A DNA stretch of 54,032 nucleotides from Xanthobacteraceae bacterium (GTDB lineage Bacteria > Pseudomonadota > Alphaproteobacteria > Rhizobiales > Xanthobacteraceae), in contig JAIESR010000057.1 in NCBI GenBank assembly GCA_019745775.1, forward strand, positions 1 to 54,032, given 5' to 3'. The notes below the pieces were generated by a model. It saw nothing but the letters and a program-made list of their open reading frames with translations. It made no database searches and was not told the DNA's origin. The translations under genes were made by a program, and so were the position numbers. This document shows, piece after piece, positions 17,732 to 26,536 of the stretch. Each line of letters opens with the position of its first letter. Positions within the stretch are counted from its first letter, which is position 1.

Positions 17732-18733
17732 ATGGAACCGTTGCGCGTCGCCTGTATCGGCATGGGTTGGTGGTCGGACGTTCTTGCCGACGCCATGAAA
17801 CGTTCGAAGGAGATCGAGATCGCCGCGTGCTACACCCGCTCGGCCGACAAGCGCGACGCATTTGCGGCCAAATACCAGTGCCGCCCGGTCTCGAGCTACG
17901 AGGAGGTGCTGGCCGACCCCGCCATCAAGGCCGTCATCAACACCACGCCGAACGACGTGCATCTCGAGACCACGCGCGCGGCGGCCGCCGCCGGCAAGCA
18001 CGTGTTCCTCGACAAGCCGATCGCCAACACCGTGACCGACGGCCGCGCGATCAGCGAGGTGTGCCGCAAGGCCGGCGTCGTGCTGGCGCTCGGCTACCAG
18101 CGCCGCCGCGAGAGTCACTTCCGCTGGATCAAGCAGCAGATCGACGCCGGCGTGTTCGGCAAGCTGGTCAACGCCGAAGCCAACATCAGCCGCGACCGTC
18201 TCGGCAAGATCGATCTTTCGTCCTGGCGCTATCAGGCCGCCGGCATGCCGGGCGGCGTGATGCTGCAGATCGGCATCCACTATACGGACGTGCTCGAATT
18301 CCTGATGGGACCGGTCGTGGCGGTGCGCGGGCAGTTTGCGCAGCTGGTTTTGCCCGGCGACAATCCCGACGTGGCGAGCCTGATCCTCGAGCACGAGAAC
18401 GGCGCGCTCTCCACGCTGAATGCAAGCTACGCCTCGGCGTCGGAATACTATCTGATGAACATCTACGGCAAGGACGCCAGCGCCTATTACGACATGCACA
18501 ACGGCCTGCGCCTGATCAAGCGCGGCGAGGACAAGACGGTTCCGATCGCGACCCGCAAGAACGACACATTCGTGGAGGAACTTGAGGAGTTCGCCGATGC
18601 TTGTCGTGGCAAGGGCGCGCCGGAGGTGAGCGGCGATTTTGCGACGCGCTCGCTTGCGGTGGTGCGTGCCGGCATCAAGTCCGCGCGCGAGGGCCGCAAG
18701 GTCGAGGTCGAGGAGATCCTCAAGACCGATTGA
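17732..18733 (+). CDS. Gfo/Idh/MocA-family NAD(P)-dependent oxidoreductase
   Basis: 333-residue dehydrogenase with an N-terminal Rossmann domain (VACIGMGWWSD, variant of GxGxxG), the FLDKPIANTV segment containing the family EKP-like Lys (here DKP), and a C-terminal alpha/beta domain with GIHYTDVLEFL supplying the catalytic His region. GGAG precedes the ATG at 17732. Family substrates are sugars, inositols and related polyols; the substrate here is unknown. It is co-transcribed with GlcG upstream and a TctC receptor 14 bp downstream. Confidence 0.9.
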   Translation: MEPLRVACIGMGWWSDVLADAMKRSKEIEIAACYTRSADKRDAFAAKYQCRPVSSYEEVLADPAIKAVINTTPNDVHLETTRAAAAAGKHVFLDKPIANTVTDGRAISEVCRKAGVVLALGYQRRRESHFRWIKQQIDAGVFGKLVNAEANISRDRLGKIDLSSWRYQAAGMPGGVMLQIGIHYTDVLEFLMGPVVAVRGQFAQLVLPGDNPDVASLILEHENGALSTLNASYASASEYYLMNIYGKDASAYYDMHNGLRLIKRGEDKTVPIATRKNDTFVEELEEFADACRGKGAPEVSGDFATRSLAVVRAGIKSAREGRKVEVEEILKTD

Positions 18734-18747
18734 AACGGGACATCGCC

Positions 18748-19710
18748 ATGTACCGAATTGTGGGACTGTTGTTGGGAATTCTTGCGCTGGCCGGCAGCGC
18801 CGCTGCCGAGCCGGCCCGGCAAAATCCATTCGCGAACAAGCCCACGATCGAGATCACGGTGCTGTTCCCGGCCGGCTCTTCGGCCGACATCACCGCGCGG
18901 CTCCTGGCGGACGGCATCAGCAGGGAGCTCGGCACCAATGTCATCGTGGTGAACCGTCCCGGCGCCGGCGGCGCGATCGGCTACCGTCACGTCGCGGGGC
19001 AGAAGCCCGACGGCACCTCGCTGGTGTGGAATTCGAACTCGATCTCGACCACCTACCATTCCGGCACGCTCGCCTTCGACTATAAATCGTTCGTCGCGGT
19101 GGCGCAGGTGCTGACCGAGTCGCCGGTCGTCGCGGTCAAGAGCGACGCGAAGTGGAAGACGCTGAAGGACCTGATCGCCGACGGCAAGGCGCGGCCGAAG
19201 GCCATCACCGTCGGCAATTCGGGCGTGGGCAGCCATACGCATATCTCGTCGGTCGCGCTGTTCCGTCCCGCCGGCGTGCAGGCGGTCGACGTGCCGTTCG
19301 CGGCGGCGCAGGTGGTTCCGAGCCTGCTCGGCGGACAGGTCGACGCCGTGGTGCAGCTGCCGGCTGCGCTCGCGCAGTATCACAAGAGCGGGCAGGTGCG
19401 CTTCCTGACCGCGATGGTCGCGAGCCGCGATCCGGCCTTCCCGGACGTGCCGACCGCCCGCGAAGAGGGATTTGACGTGTCGCTTGAAGCATGGCGCGGC
19501 ATTGCTGTGCCCGTTGGCACGCCGGCGGCAACGGTCTCGGCGCTCGAGCTCGCGATCCGCAACACGGTGGCGAGCCGGGAATTCATCCTGGCCTGCGAGC
19601 GCCTCGGCGCGCGGCCGGCGTTCCTGCCGTCCGGTCAGTTCGGCGCGTTGATCGCCAAAGAGGACGCGATGCTCGCCAAGCTGATGGACGTGATCGGGCT
19701 GAAGAAGTAG
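18748..19710 (+). CDS. TctC/Bug-family solute-binding protein
   Basis: 320-residue periplasmic receptor with a signal peptide ending around AAAEP (residue ~21). Family motifs are ITVLFPAGSSADITARLLAD and VVNRPGAGGAIGYRHVA. The ATG at 18748 lies 14 bp after the oxidoreductase stop and has GGGA upstream. It ends the GlcG-oxidoreductase-TctC operon, so it likely binds the substrate handled by that oxidoreductase. No TctAB subunits are local. Confidence 0.92.
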   Translation: MYRIVGLLLGILALAGSAAAEPARQNPFANKPTIEITVLFPAGSSADITARLLADGISRELGTNVIVVNRPGAGGAIGYRHVAGQKPDGTSLVWNSNSISTTYHSGTLAFDYKSFVAVAQVLTESPVVAVKSDAKWKTLKDLIADGKARPKAITVGNSGVGSHTHISSVALFRPAGVQAVDVPFAAAQVVPSLLGGQVDAVVQLPAALAQYHKSGQVRFLTAMVASRDPAFPDVPTAREEGFDVSLEAWRGIAVPVGTPAATVSALELAIRNTVASREFILACERLGARPAFLPSGQFGALIAKEDAMLAKLMDVIGLKK

Positions 19711-19723
19711 CGACGCCGCCGCG

Positions 19724-20659
19724 TCAAGCCGGCCGCCGGACGACGCGCGCCGCGCCCGACCATTCATCATGGCTCCTGGTGAGCAGGAAGGTATCCGACG
19801 CGACGATGCGGTCACGGCCGGTCTTCTTGGCCTCGTACATCGCCATATCGGCGCGGCGCAGCATCGTATCGATCGTGTCCCGCTCTTCCCATTCGGCGAT
19901 GCCGAAGCTGCAGGTCACGCCGAACGCCCGCTCGCCCTGATGGAAGCGCAAGGCGCGGATCGAGCGCTGTAATTCGACGGCAGCCTCGAACGCGTCGGTG
20001 ACGCCGCCTTCCGTCAGCAGGCAGAATTCCTCGCCACCGAGGCGCCCGGAGACGCCGTCGGCAAGCTTGGCCTGGGCGCCGACCGCGGCGACGACCTTGT
20101 CGCCCATGTCGTGGCCGTAGGTATCGTTGACGCGCTTGAAGTGATCGATGTCGAACATGATCGCGGACAGCGGCTTGCCGCCTCGGGTCGCGCGGTGCAG
20201 CTCGGCCGCGCTGTCGAAGAAGGCGCGGCGATTGTTGAGTCCGGTCAGCGAATCCGTGGTCGCATACTGAATGAGCTGCTGCTTCATCGCGGTCACGCGA
20301 TCCGCGAGCCGCAGGCGCGCGCGCAATTCGTCGGGATTCGGCGGCTTGTGGATGAAGTCGTCCGCGCCGTTGTCGAGCGCGGTGACGGCGAGATAGTAGT
20401 CGTCGGTCGACGACATCAGGATCACATGCAGCGCGCGGCGCGAGCCGCTCAGCTTGCGCGCGGCGGCGCACAGCTCGATCCCGGAAATGTTCAGCGGTTG
20501 CGTGCTGGTGATCAGCGTGCGGACGGCGCGGTCCTGCGTGATGCACGCCAGCGCCTCCAGGCCGTCGGCGAAGGCAATGACATCGTGGGCGCCCTGCTCG
20601 ATGAGCAGCGTCATGGCACGTTGCACGGCACGACTTGGATCGACCAGTACGATCCGCAT
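19724..20659 (-). CDS. Receiver-GGDEF diguanylate cyclase with degenerate receiver
   Basis: 311-residue protein with PleD-like order: receiver domain (~1-120) and GGDEF domain (~135-295). The active-site loop is GGEEF at 208-212, compatible with c-di-GMP synthesis, and the metal-binding MFDIDHFKRVNDTYGH segment is intact. No canonical RxxD inhibitory site sits five residues before it. The receiver keeps Lys105 and Ser83/84, but the usual phosphoacceptor Asp is Ser52 and the acidic pair is reduced to one Asp, so it probably is not phosphorylated. It converges with the upstream TctC gene. Confidence 0.92.
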   Translation of the reverse strand: MRIVLVDPSRAVQRAMTLLIEQGAHDVIAFADGLEALACITQDRAVRTLITSTQPLNISGIELCAAARKLSGSRRALHVILMSSTDDYYLAVTALDNGADDFIHKPPNPDELRARLRLADRVTAMKQQLIQYATTDSLTGLNNRRAFFDSAAELHRATRGGKPLSAIMFDIDHFKRVNDTYGHDMGDKVVAAVGAQAKLADGVSGRLGGEEFCLLTEGGVTDAFEAAVELQRSIRALRFHQGERAFGVTCSFGIAEWEERDTIDTMLRRADMAMYEAKKTGRDRIVASDTFLLTRSHDEWSGAARVVRRPA

Positions 20660-20727
20660 GGCGCTCTCCGAAATTCCGCCAAGAATAGGATACCGGTCTT
20701 AATTATCGCTTAACTTCCTACTTGCGC

Positions 20728-21954
20728 TTACGCCGAGGCCGTTTTGGCGGGATTGCCTGCGATGGGTCGGGTCTCGCTCACGCCGAGCACGCCTTCCGCG
20801 ACCAGCGCGCGGATCTCGTCTTCGCTGCATCCGAGCGCCGCGGCGATCGACGCCGAATGCTCGCCGGCACGCGGAATATCGAGACGTTTGCCGAAACGCT
20901 CGCCGTCGACCTCGAGCGGCAACGCCGGGATCGGCATGATGCGGCCGTCCGCCAGCGTCACCTCGACCATCGCGCCGGGCTGCTGGAGCTGCGGATCGCC
21001 GAACAACTCTTCCGGCCGCGTGATCGGCGCGTAACCGACACCCGACCGCTCGCAGATGTCGGCGATCTCATCGCGCATGAGCTTGCCGAAGACCTCGCGC
21101 AGTCGAGGCAACAGCCAATCCCGCGCGGCGACGCGCTGCGGATTGGTGGCAAGCGACGCGTCGGCGGCGAGATCGGCGAGCTTGAACGTCTCGCAGAACG
21201 AGCGCCATTGCGTATCGGTCACACACGCGATGAAGATCTGACTCGGATCGGCGGTGTCGAACACATCGTAGACGCCCCACGAGGAGATGCGGGCCGGCAT
21301 CGGCGCCGCCGCCGCTCCGGTGACGGCGAACTGCGCCATGTGCTGCGACACCAGGAAAGCGTTGTTCTCGAACAGCGCGCTGCGGATTCGCTGGCCGCGG
21401 CCGGTGTGCGCGCGCTCCATCAGCGCGCCCATGATGCCGATCACCGCGAACATGCCGCCCATGATGTCGTTGACGGAGGCACCGGCGCGCAGCGGCCGCC
21501 CCGGCGGGCCGGTCATGTAGGCGAGCCCGCCCATCATCTGCACGGTCTCGTCGAGCGCGGGCCGATGCTCGTAAGGCCCGGCGAGAAAACCCTTGAGCGA
21601 GCAATAGATGAGACGGGGATTGCCCGCGCTCAGCACGTCATAGCCGAGGCCGGCGGCATCGAGCCCGCCGGGGCGAAAGTTCTCGATCAGCACGTCGGAA
21701 CGCGCGATCAGTTTCCGCGCGAAGGCGAGCCCTTTCGCCGCCTTGATATTGAGCTGGAGGCTCTGCTTGTTGCGGTTGAACGCGGCAAAGAAGCCGGCGC
21801 CGGCGCCAGGCAACCGCCGCGTGTTGTCGCCCTCGCCCAACGGCTCGACCTTGATGACGTCGGCGCCGAGATCGCCAAGGATGAGGCCACAGCTCGGGCC
21901 CATGATCATGTGCGAGAACTCGATGACGCGAACGCCCGTGAGCGGAAGCCTCAT
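20728..21954 (-). CDS. Class III (CaiB/BaiF) CoA-transferase
   Basis: 408-residue family III CoA-transferase that moves CoA between carboxylic acids. N-terminal GVRVIEFSHMIMGPSCG and the GADVIKVEPLGEGD segment are diagnostic; the catalytic Asp is probably in the PALDETVQMMGG stretch. Its ATG at 21954 overlaps the stop of the HMG-CoA-lyase-like gene, so the two are coupled. Together they suggest activation of a branched or dicarboxylic acid to its CoA ester followed by retro-Claisen cleavage. Exact acids unknown. Confidence 0.92.
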   Translation of the reverse strand: MRLPLTGVRVIEFSHMIMGPSCGLILGDLGADVIKVEPLGEGDNTRRLPGAGAGFFAAFNRNKQSLQLNIKAAKGLAFARKLIARSDVLIENFRPGGLDAAGLGYDVLSAGNPRLIYCSLKGFLAGPYEHRPALDETVQMMGGLAYMTGPPGRPLRAGASVNDIMGGMFAVIGIMGALMERAHTGRGQRIRSALFENNAFLVSQHMAQFAVTGAAAAPMPARISSWGVYDVFDTADPSQIFIACVTDTQWRSFCETFKLADLAADASLATNPQRVAARDWLLPRLREVFGKLMRDEIADICERSGVGYAPITRPEELFGDPQLQQPGAMVEVTLADGRIMPIPALPLEVDGERFGKRLDIPRAGEHSASIAAALGCSEDEIRALVAEGVLGVSETRPIAGNPAKTASA

Positions 21955-22883
21955 GCCGCCCTCCCCGCTGCCGCCGCCGGCGTGAAGCCTTTGGGCAGAC
22001 CAGCCGCGGGCACGTGGCCGTAGAGCGCTTCGCCCGGCAGCGCTTCGGCGAGGATCGCGCGCGCCGCGATCAGCTTGTCGATATCGATGCCGGTATCGAG
22101 CCCCATCGACTCAAGCAGGAATACCAGATCCTCGGTGACGATGTTGCCGGTGGCGCCGGGTGCATAGGGACAGCCGCCGATGCCGCCTTGCGAGGAGTCG
22201 AACGTCGTGACGCCGGCGTCGAGCGCCGCCACCACATTGGCGAGGCCCTGCCCGCGCGTGTTGTGGAGATGCGCGCCACCGGTCCGCTCGCCGACCTCGT
22301 CGCGCACGCGCTTGAACAATCGCCGCACCTGCGCCGGATTGGCGTAGCCGACGGTGTCGGCGAGATTGATCGCGTCGGAGCCCGCCTTCGCCATGGCCGA
22401 AGCCATGCGCAGCACGTCGGCCTCCGGCACCACGCCCTGGATGGTGCAACCGAACGCGGTCGAGAGCGAGGTCTCGACCTTGATACCGGGGAAACGCTCG
22501 TTGCGCAGCTCGACGATCGCCGCGACCTCGGCGATGATCTCGGCGTGGTTCTTGCGGATATTGGCGATCGAATGCGGTTCGCTCACCGACACCGGTATCG
22601 TGATCACGTGCGTGCCGGCCTCGAACGCCATGGTGGCGTAGCGCAGGTTCGGCACCAGCGCGATGACGCGCAGCCCGGGAATGCTGCGCGCCCGCCCGAC
22701 CACCTCGGCGCAGTCCGCCATCTGCGGCAGCACCTTCGGCGACACGAACGAGCCGACCTCGATCTCGCGCAGGCCCGCCTGCGCCAGCGCCGCGATCCAG
22801 CGGTGCTTGGCCTCGGTCGGCAGCGTGCGCTTGATGCTTTGAAGCCCGTCGCGCGGCCCGACTTCGCTGACTGTCACATCCAT
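21951..22883 (-). CDS. Hydroxymethylglutaryl-CoA lyase-type enzyme
   Basis: 310-residue TIM-barrel lyase of the HMG-CoA lyase family. Catalytic landmarks are present: EVGPRDGLQ at the N-terminus (Arg and Asp), HLHNTRGQGLAN (metal-binding His pair) and the GGIGGCPYAPGATGN loop with the catalytic Cys. The ATG at 22883 gives the standard family start; upstream sequence in the same frame is not protein-like. Paired with a CoA-transferase, it may cleave HMG-CoA or a related 3-hydroxy-3-methyl acyl-CoA such as citramalyl-CoA, so the name marks the family rather than the proven substrate. Confidence 0.92.
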   Translation of the reverse strand: MDVTVSEVGPRDGLQSIKRTLPTEAKHRWIAALAQAGLREIEVGSFVSPKVLPQMADCAEVVGRARSIPGLRVIALVPNLRYATMAFEAGTHVITIPVSVSEPHSIANIRKNHAEIIAEVAAIVELRNERFPGIKVETSLSTAFGCTIQGVVPEADVLRMASAMAKAGSDAINLADTVGYANPAQVRRLFKRVRDEVGERTGGAHLHNTRGQGLANVVAALDAGVTTFDSSQGGIGGCPYAPGATGNIVTEDLVFLLESMGLDTGIDIDKLIAARAILAEALPGEALYGHVPAAGLPKGFTPAAAAGRAA

Positions 22884-22935
22884 CGTCAGGTTCCATCCTT
22901 GGTCGTTGGATTGTACGAAAGGATGGCGCGACGCG

Positions 22936-24048
22936 CTATCGGCTGGTGAACCACTTATCGTAGATCTGCTGGTACGTGCCGTCCTCGCGGAGCTGCAACA
23001 GCGTCGCATTGACCTGACGGCGCAGCGGATTGCCGGGCCGGAAGATGATGCCGTAGTCCTCCTTGCGGAACGGCGTGCCGACCATGTGCACCCGCCCCTT
23101 GCCTTCGTTGGCGGCGTAGTAGAGCAGCACCGGCGAATCGAACACCACGGCATCGACCTCGCGATTCTGCAGCGCCTGATAGGCTTCATCGATACGCGAG
23201 ACCTCGACCACGGTTGCGCGCAGCTCGCGCACGATGTTGGCGGCGGTGCTGCCGCGCGTGGTCGCTACCTTGCGGCCGGCGAGGTCGTCCGGCCCGTTGA
23301 TGCCCCCCTGGATCTGCTGAACCGTCAGCGTCGCCGCGAGTTGCGCGGTATAGAGCGCGACGAACACGATGCCGGTGAACATCCAGAACACGGCGACCAC
23401 GCGTGCCAGCCATTGCCGCGGCTGGTTTTCCGCCTGGGTGGCGAGCGTCGCCGCCGACCAGAACATCGCGTAGAAGATGCCCGGAATGTAACTGGAGGTC
23501 GGGACGATGCCCGAAGGATGGCGGCGCTCCAGCAGCCACACGATATGCGACGGGATCAGCAGCAGCAGCAGTGCGACCCCAAGCCAGACGAGACTGGTCT
23601 TGGAGAACAACAGCCCAAGCAGGTCCCAGAGCGGACTGGCGTCGCCATCGCGGCCGCCGCCGCGGATCATGATCTGCAGGCCGGCGTTGAGGATCGGTTG
23701 CGAGAACTCGAACTCGACCTCGCGCGCCGCCGTGATCGAGATCGCAGCGACGCCGATCTCGGCCTTGCCGGAGCGTACCTCCTCCAGCAGCGCGCGAACG
23801 TCGGGCGCGGGCGCATAGTTCGTCTTCAGCTTCAGCCGCGCAGCGATCGCGTTCCAGAGCTCGATGCTGAAGCCCGACAGATTGTCCTTCTGCTCCACCA
23901 CCAGCGGCGGCAGGATGCGCGTGGCGACGGCGATGTCGCGTGGCTCGGGCTGAACCTTTTGCTCAGCGAGCGCAGTCGAGGCCAGCATTGCAGCAAGCCA
24001 CAAGGCCAGCGCGAGCCGACCGAAAACAGTCAACATGGGCAGCACCAT
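22936..24048 (-). CDS. Prokaryotic ionotropic glutamate receptor-like channel
   Basis: 370-residue protein with periplasmic-binding halves split by a channel: signal peptide (to ~29), S1 lobe (~38-135, with the ligand-binding Arg in ITAARE), membrane helix M1 (~152-172), re-entrant pore segment (~189-206, IFYAMFWSAATLATQ), helix M2 (~213-240), then S2 lobe (~248-370). This is GluR0-like topology. The K+ filter TVGYG of Synechocystis GluR0 is absent, so selectivity must differ. An amino-acid-binding ABC protein would lack the M1-P-M2 insert. The start at 24048 is the best of several Mets; no clear ribosome-binding site. Confidence 0.85.
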   Translation of the reverse strand: MVLPMLTVFGRLALALWLAAMLASTALAEQKVQPEPRDIAVATRILPPLVVEQKDNLSGFSIELWNAIAARLKLKTNYAPAPDVRALLEEVRSGKAEIGVAAISITAAREVEFEFSQPILNAGLQIMIRGGGRDGDASPLWDLLGLLFSKTSLVWLGVALLLLLIPSHIVWLLERRHPSGIVPTSSYIPGIFYAMFWSAATLATQAENQPRQWLARVVAVFWMFTGIVFVALYTAQLAATLTVQQIQGGINGPDDLAGRKVATTRGSTAANIVRELRATVVEVSRIDEAYQALQNREVDAVVFDSPVLLYYAANEGKGRVHMVGTPFRKEDYGIIFRPGNPLRRQVNATLLQLREDGTYQQIYDKWFTSR

Positions 24049-24206
24049 GATGTTGGAAGGGAGACGTTCTTGTTGGCGACCCCGCGCGCGCCATTGCACC
24101 GACCCGCCGAGGAGCAGCCTTACTATGCGACAATGCCATTGCAAATCTATGGCAGACGCTTCGCTATTCACAGCCGCTCCACAGCGCTAGGCGGCACCTC
24201 TCCCGT

Positions 24207-25178
24207 TCAATCAATACGGGTGCCGCTGGCCTTGGCGATGCCGGCGAACAGCGCCGCCTCCTGCCGCAGATAGGCCCGCAACTCGTCGAGGGTGAGCGAC
24301 TGCACCTCGCTGCCGGCATCGGTGATGATCTTCACCACGTCGGGCGCCGCTACCACCTTCCTGGTCTCTTCATGCAGCCTGGCGACGATATCGGCCGGCA
24401 CGCCGCTCGGCGCGAACAGCATGGCCCAGCCATACATCACGAAATTCTTGTAGCCGAGTTCCGTCATTGTCGGCGCGTCGGGTGCAAGGGGTAGCCGCTG
24501 CGCCGAGGTCACCGCGATCGGCTTGAGCTGGCCCGACCTCACATAGGATGCGGCCGAGACGACCGATGCGATCATCATCTGCACTTCGCCCGCCAGCAGC
24601 GCGGTGATCGCCTTCGGCACGCCGCCGTAGTTGATGCGCACCATGTCGACGCCGGTCGAGACGCGCAGATGCTCGCAGGCCAGGTGGTCGAGCGTGCCGT
24701 TCGCCGAGATCGCATAATTGAGCGCGCCCGGCTTCTCCTTGGCGCGCGCGACCAGATCGGCGAGGCTGTTGATGCCGGACTTCGGGTTCACCAGCACGAT
24801 CATGGCATTGCGATTGACCAGCGCGATCGGGGTGAGGTCCTTGTCAAGATTGTAGGGCACCTTGCTGTAGACCGACGGATTGACCGCGATGCCCGACGGC
24901 GTCGCAAGCAGCGTGTAGCCGTCATGCGCGCCGCGCACCACCGCTTCGATGCCGATATTGCCGCCGGCGCCGGGCCGGTTCTCGACAAACACGCTCTGCC
25001 CCAAGGTGCGCGACAGTCTGTCTGCGACCAAACGTGCAATGGGATCGACCGAGCCGCCCGGCGCGTACGGGACGACGATACGGACGGGCTTGGTAGGATA
25101 GGCGGATTGCGCGAGCGCAAAGGCAGCAAGCAGCGGACAAAGAAGGGCAGCAAGCAGAACCACGAGTCTCATGCGCAT
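24207..25178 (-). CDS. TctC/Bug-family solute-binding protein
   Basis: 323-residue periplasmic receptor with a signal peptide (cleavage near ALAQ, residue ~24) and typical motifs YPTKPVRIVVPYAPGGSVDP and VENRPGAGGNIG. It lies upstream of the glutamate-receptor-like gene in the same direction, 158 bp away, and downstream of a long repeat-bearing gap. No TctAB genes adjoin it. Ligand unknown. Confidence 0.92.
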   Translation of the reverse strand: MRMRLVVLLAALLCPLLAAFALAQSAYPTKPVRIVVPYAPGGSVDPIARLVADRLSRTLGQSVFVENRPGAGGNIGIEAVVRGAHDGYTLLATPSGIAVNPSVYSKVPYNLDKDLTPIALVNRNAMIVLVNPKSGINSLADLVARAKEKPGALNYAISANGTLDHLACEHLRVSTGVDMVRINYGGVPKAITALLAGEVQMMIASVVSAASYVRSGQLKPIAVTSAQRLPLAPDAPTMTELGYKNFVMYGWAMLFAPSGVPADIVARLHEETRKVVAAPDVVKIITDAGSEVQSLTLDELRAYLRQEAALFAGIAKASGTRID

Positions 25179-25672
25179 GGGACACCCCCGGCACCATTGT
25201 CAGCGCCAGTGTAGCGAGCGCGAAGCGGAAGTGGAACGAGCCTTCCGGGCGGACGCGCTCCGCTCCATCCCCGTCATCCTGAGGCGCCCGAGCCAACGGG
25301 TCCGCGCGAGGCGCGGCCCGATGATAAACTCGGCGATGGCCTGGAAGTATGCACGGCCCCGATGCCGCAACAGGCGGGCCGTTGTCCTTCGAGGCCCGCC
25401 CATAGCGCGTCGAAGACTCCCGTAAACGCGCTTGTGGGCGGGCACCTCGGGATGACGGGGATGGAGCGCACAAGCGTCCAGATACGCATCATCCTTCGCG
25501 CGAGGCTTATCTCCCCCGAAGTTTGCAGTCTTTCCCTCGTCAAGAAGAGGGAAGCGGGGCGCCGACGGCCATTTTGCTACCATAAGCCTTTTTGCCGGGT
25601 ACACTCATCGGGGTGATTCTTTGTCAACGCGCCGCCGATAGAAGAAGCAGGCTGAAAAGGATTGCCGCACCC
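25179..25672. other. 494-bp intergenic region holding a long inverted repeat
   Basis: No convincing gene. Short frames here are products of the repeat. The segment separates the divergent TctC gene and the DUF4239 gene and must contain both promoters; I could not assign -35/-10 boxes with confidence. The main structure is the inverted repeat at 25261-25468. Confidence 0.7.
25261..25468. repeat. ~208-bp inverted repeat element with 30-bp arms
   Basis: Terminal arms 25261-25290 and 25439-25468 are inverted copies matching at 28 of 30 positions (GTCATCCTGAGG / CCTCGGGATGAC cores). The interior carries further palindromes, including a module around 25402-25437 (CGTCGAAGAC...AAACGCGCTT) that also occurs, modified, inside the repeat at 32745-32780. 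It resembles the dispersed non-coding palindromes common in Bradyrhizobium-type genomes. Confidence 0.8.
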
Positions 25673-26458
25673 ATGCATACCGTCATCTATTGGATCGAAG
25701 CGCAGGCGACGCTCGGCATCGCCATCATCGTCCTGCTGGTCACCTACACGTTTGCAGCCATCGTGTTCTGGATCGTGACGATCCTGTCACGACGTCCCGT
25801 CGCCGAAGAGCTCAAGACGATCTCGCCGGTGACGCTCACGCCGCTCGCGGTGATCTTAGGCCTGCTGATTGCCTTTCTCGCCGCCCGCGTCTGGGACAAT
25901 GTCAACCAGGCGCACGAGCAGGTGGGCCGCGAGATCAGCAAGTTGAGCGAGGCTGCCCTGCTCGCGAGGACGATGCCGCCCGATATCGCCGGCAAGTTGC
26001 GCGACGGCCTCAAGCAGCACATCGCATTCATCGAGACCCAGGATTGGCCGGCGATGGGCCGGTTCGAGGCCAGCATGAAGATCGACCCCGTCGGCCTGAC
26101 CAATGCCGTGACGGCGCTGCTCTCGTTCACGCCGGCGCAGCCGCAGCAGCAACTGGCGCAGCAGCGCGCGCTCGATGCGCTTGCCAACGCCTACGATGCG
26201 CGCGTCAACCGCATCAGGATCAGCTATGTCGAGATCGGCGAAATTCAGTGGATGGCGGTCTTCGTGCTGGCCGCGCTGATCATCCTGACCACGGGCCTGA
26301 TCCACATCGGCCGACCGCGGGCGATGGCGACGACGCTCGTCATCTTCGCCACCGCGACCGGGATCTGCCTGACGATGCTGATGACGTATGACCGCCCATT
26401 CGCGCCGGGCGGCATCACGCTCGATCCGGCGATCTATAATCAGATCAATCTCGATTGA
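25673..26458 (+). CDS. DUF4239 (bestrophin-like) integral membrane protein
   Basis: 261-residue inner-membrane protein with two N-terminal helices (~12-38 and ~52-70), a central soluble helical domain (~75-205, Ala/Gln rich), and two C-terminal helices (~213-234 and ~240-260). This topology matches DUF4239, whose members have unknown function and are sometimes labelled bestrophin-like. The ATG at 25673 is the natural start. It converges with the MipA-like gene. Confidence 0.78.
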   Translation: MHTVIYWIEAQATLGIAIIVLLVTYTFAAIVFWIVTILSRRPVAEELKTISPVTLTPLAVILGLLIAFLAARVWDNVNQAHEQVGREISKLSEAALLARTMPPDIAGKLRDGLKQHIAFIETQDWPAMGRFEASMKIDPVGLTNAVTALLSFTPAQPQQQLAQQRALDALANAYDARVNRIRISYVEIGEIQWMAVFVLAALIILTTGLIHIGRPRAMATTLVIFATATGICLTMLMTYDRPFAPGGITLDPAIYNQINLD

Positions 26459-26536
26459 ACGCGTGCCGCATGGCGCGATCCAAGCTCATCGTGCTCCGGC
26501 GAAGCGATCCGTCGCGCGCGGGGCCGCGCAACGACG

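Noticed and set aside
25274-25616. Several 80-90 codon frames in the repeat region
   Set aside because: They are translations of an inverted repeat and lack start signals.
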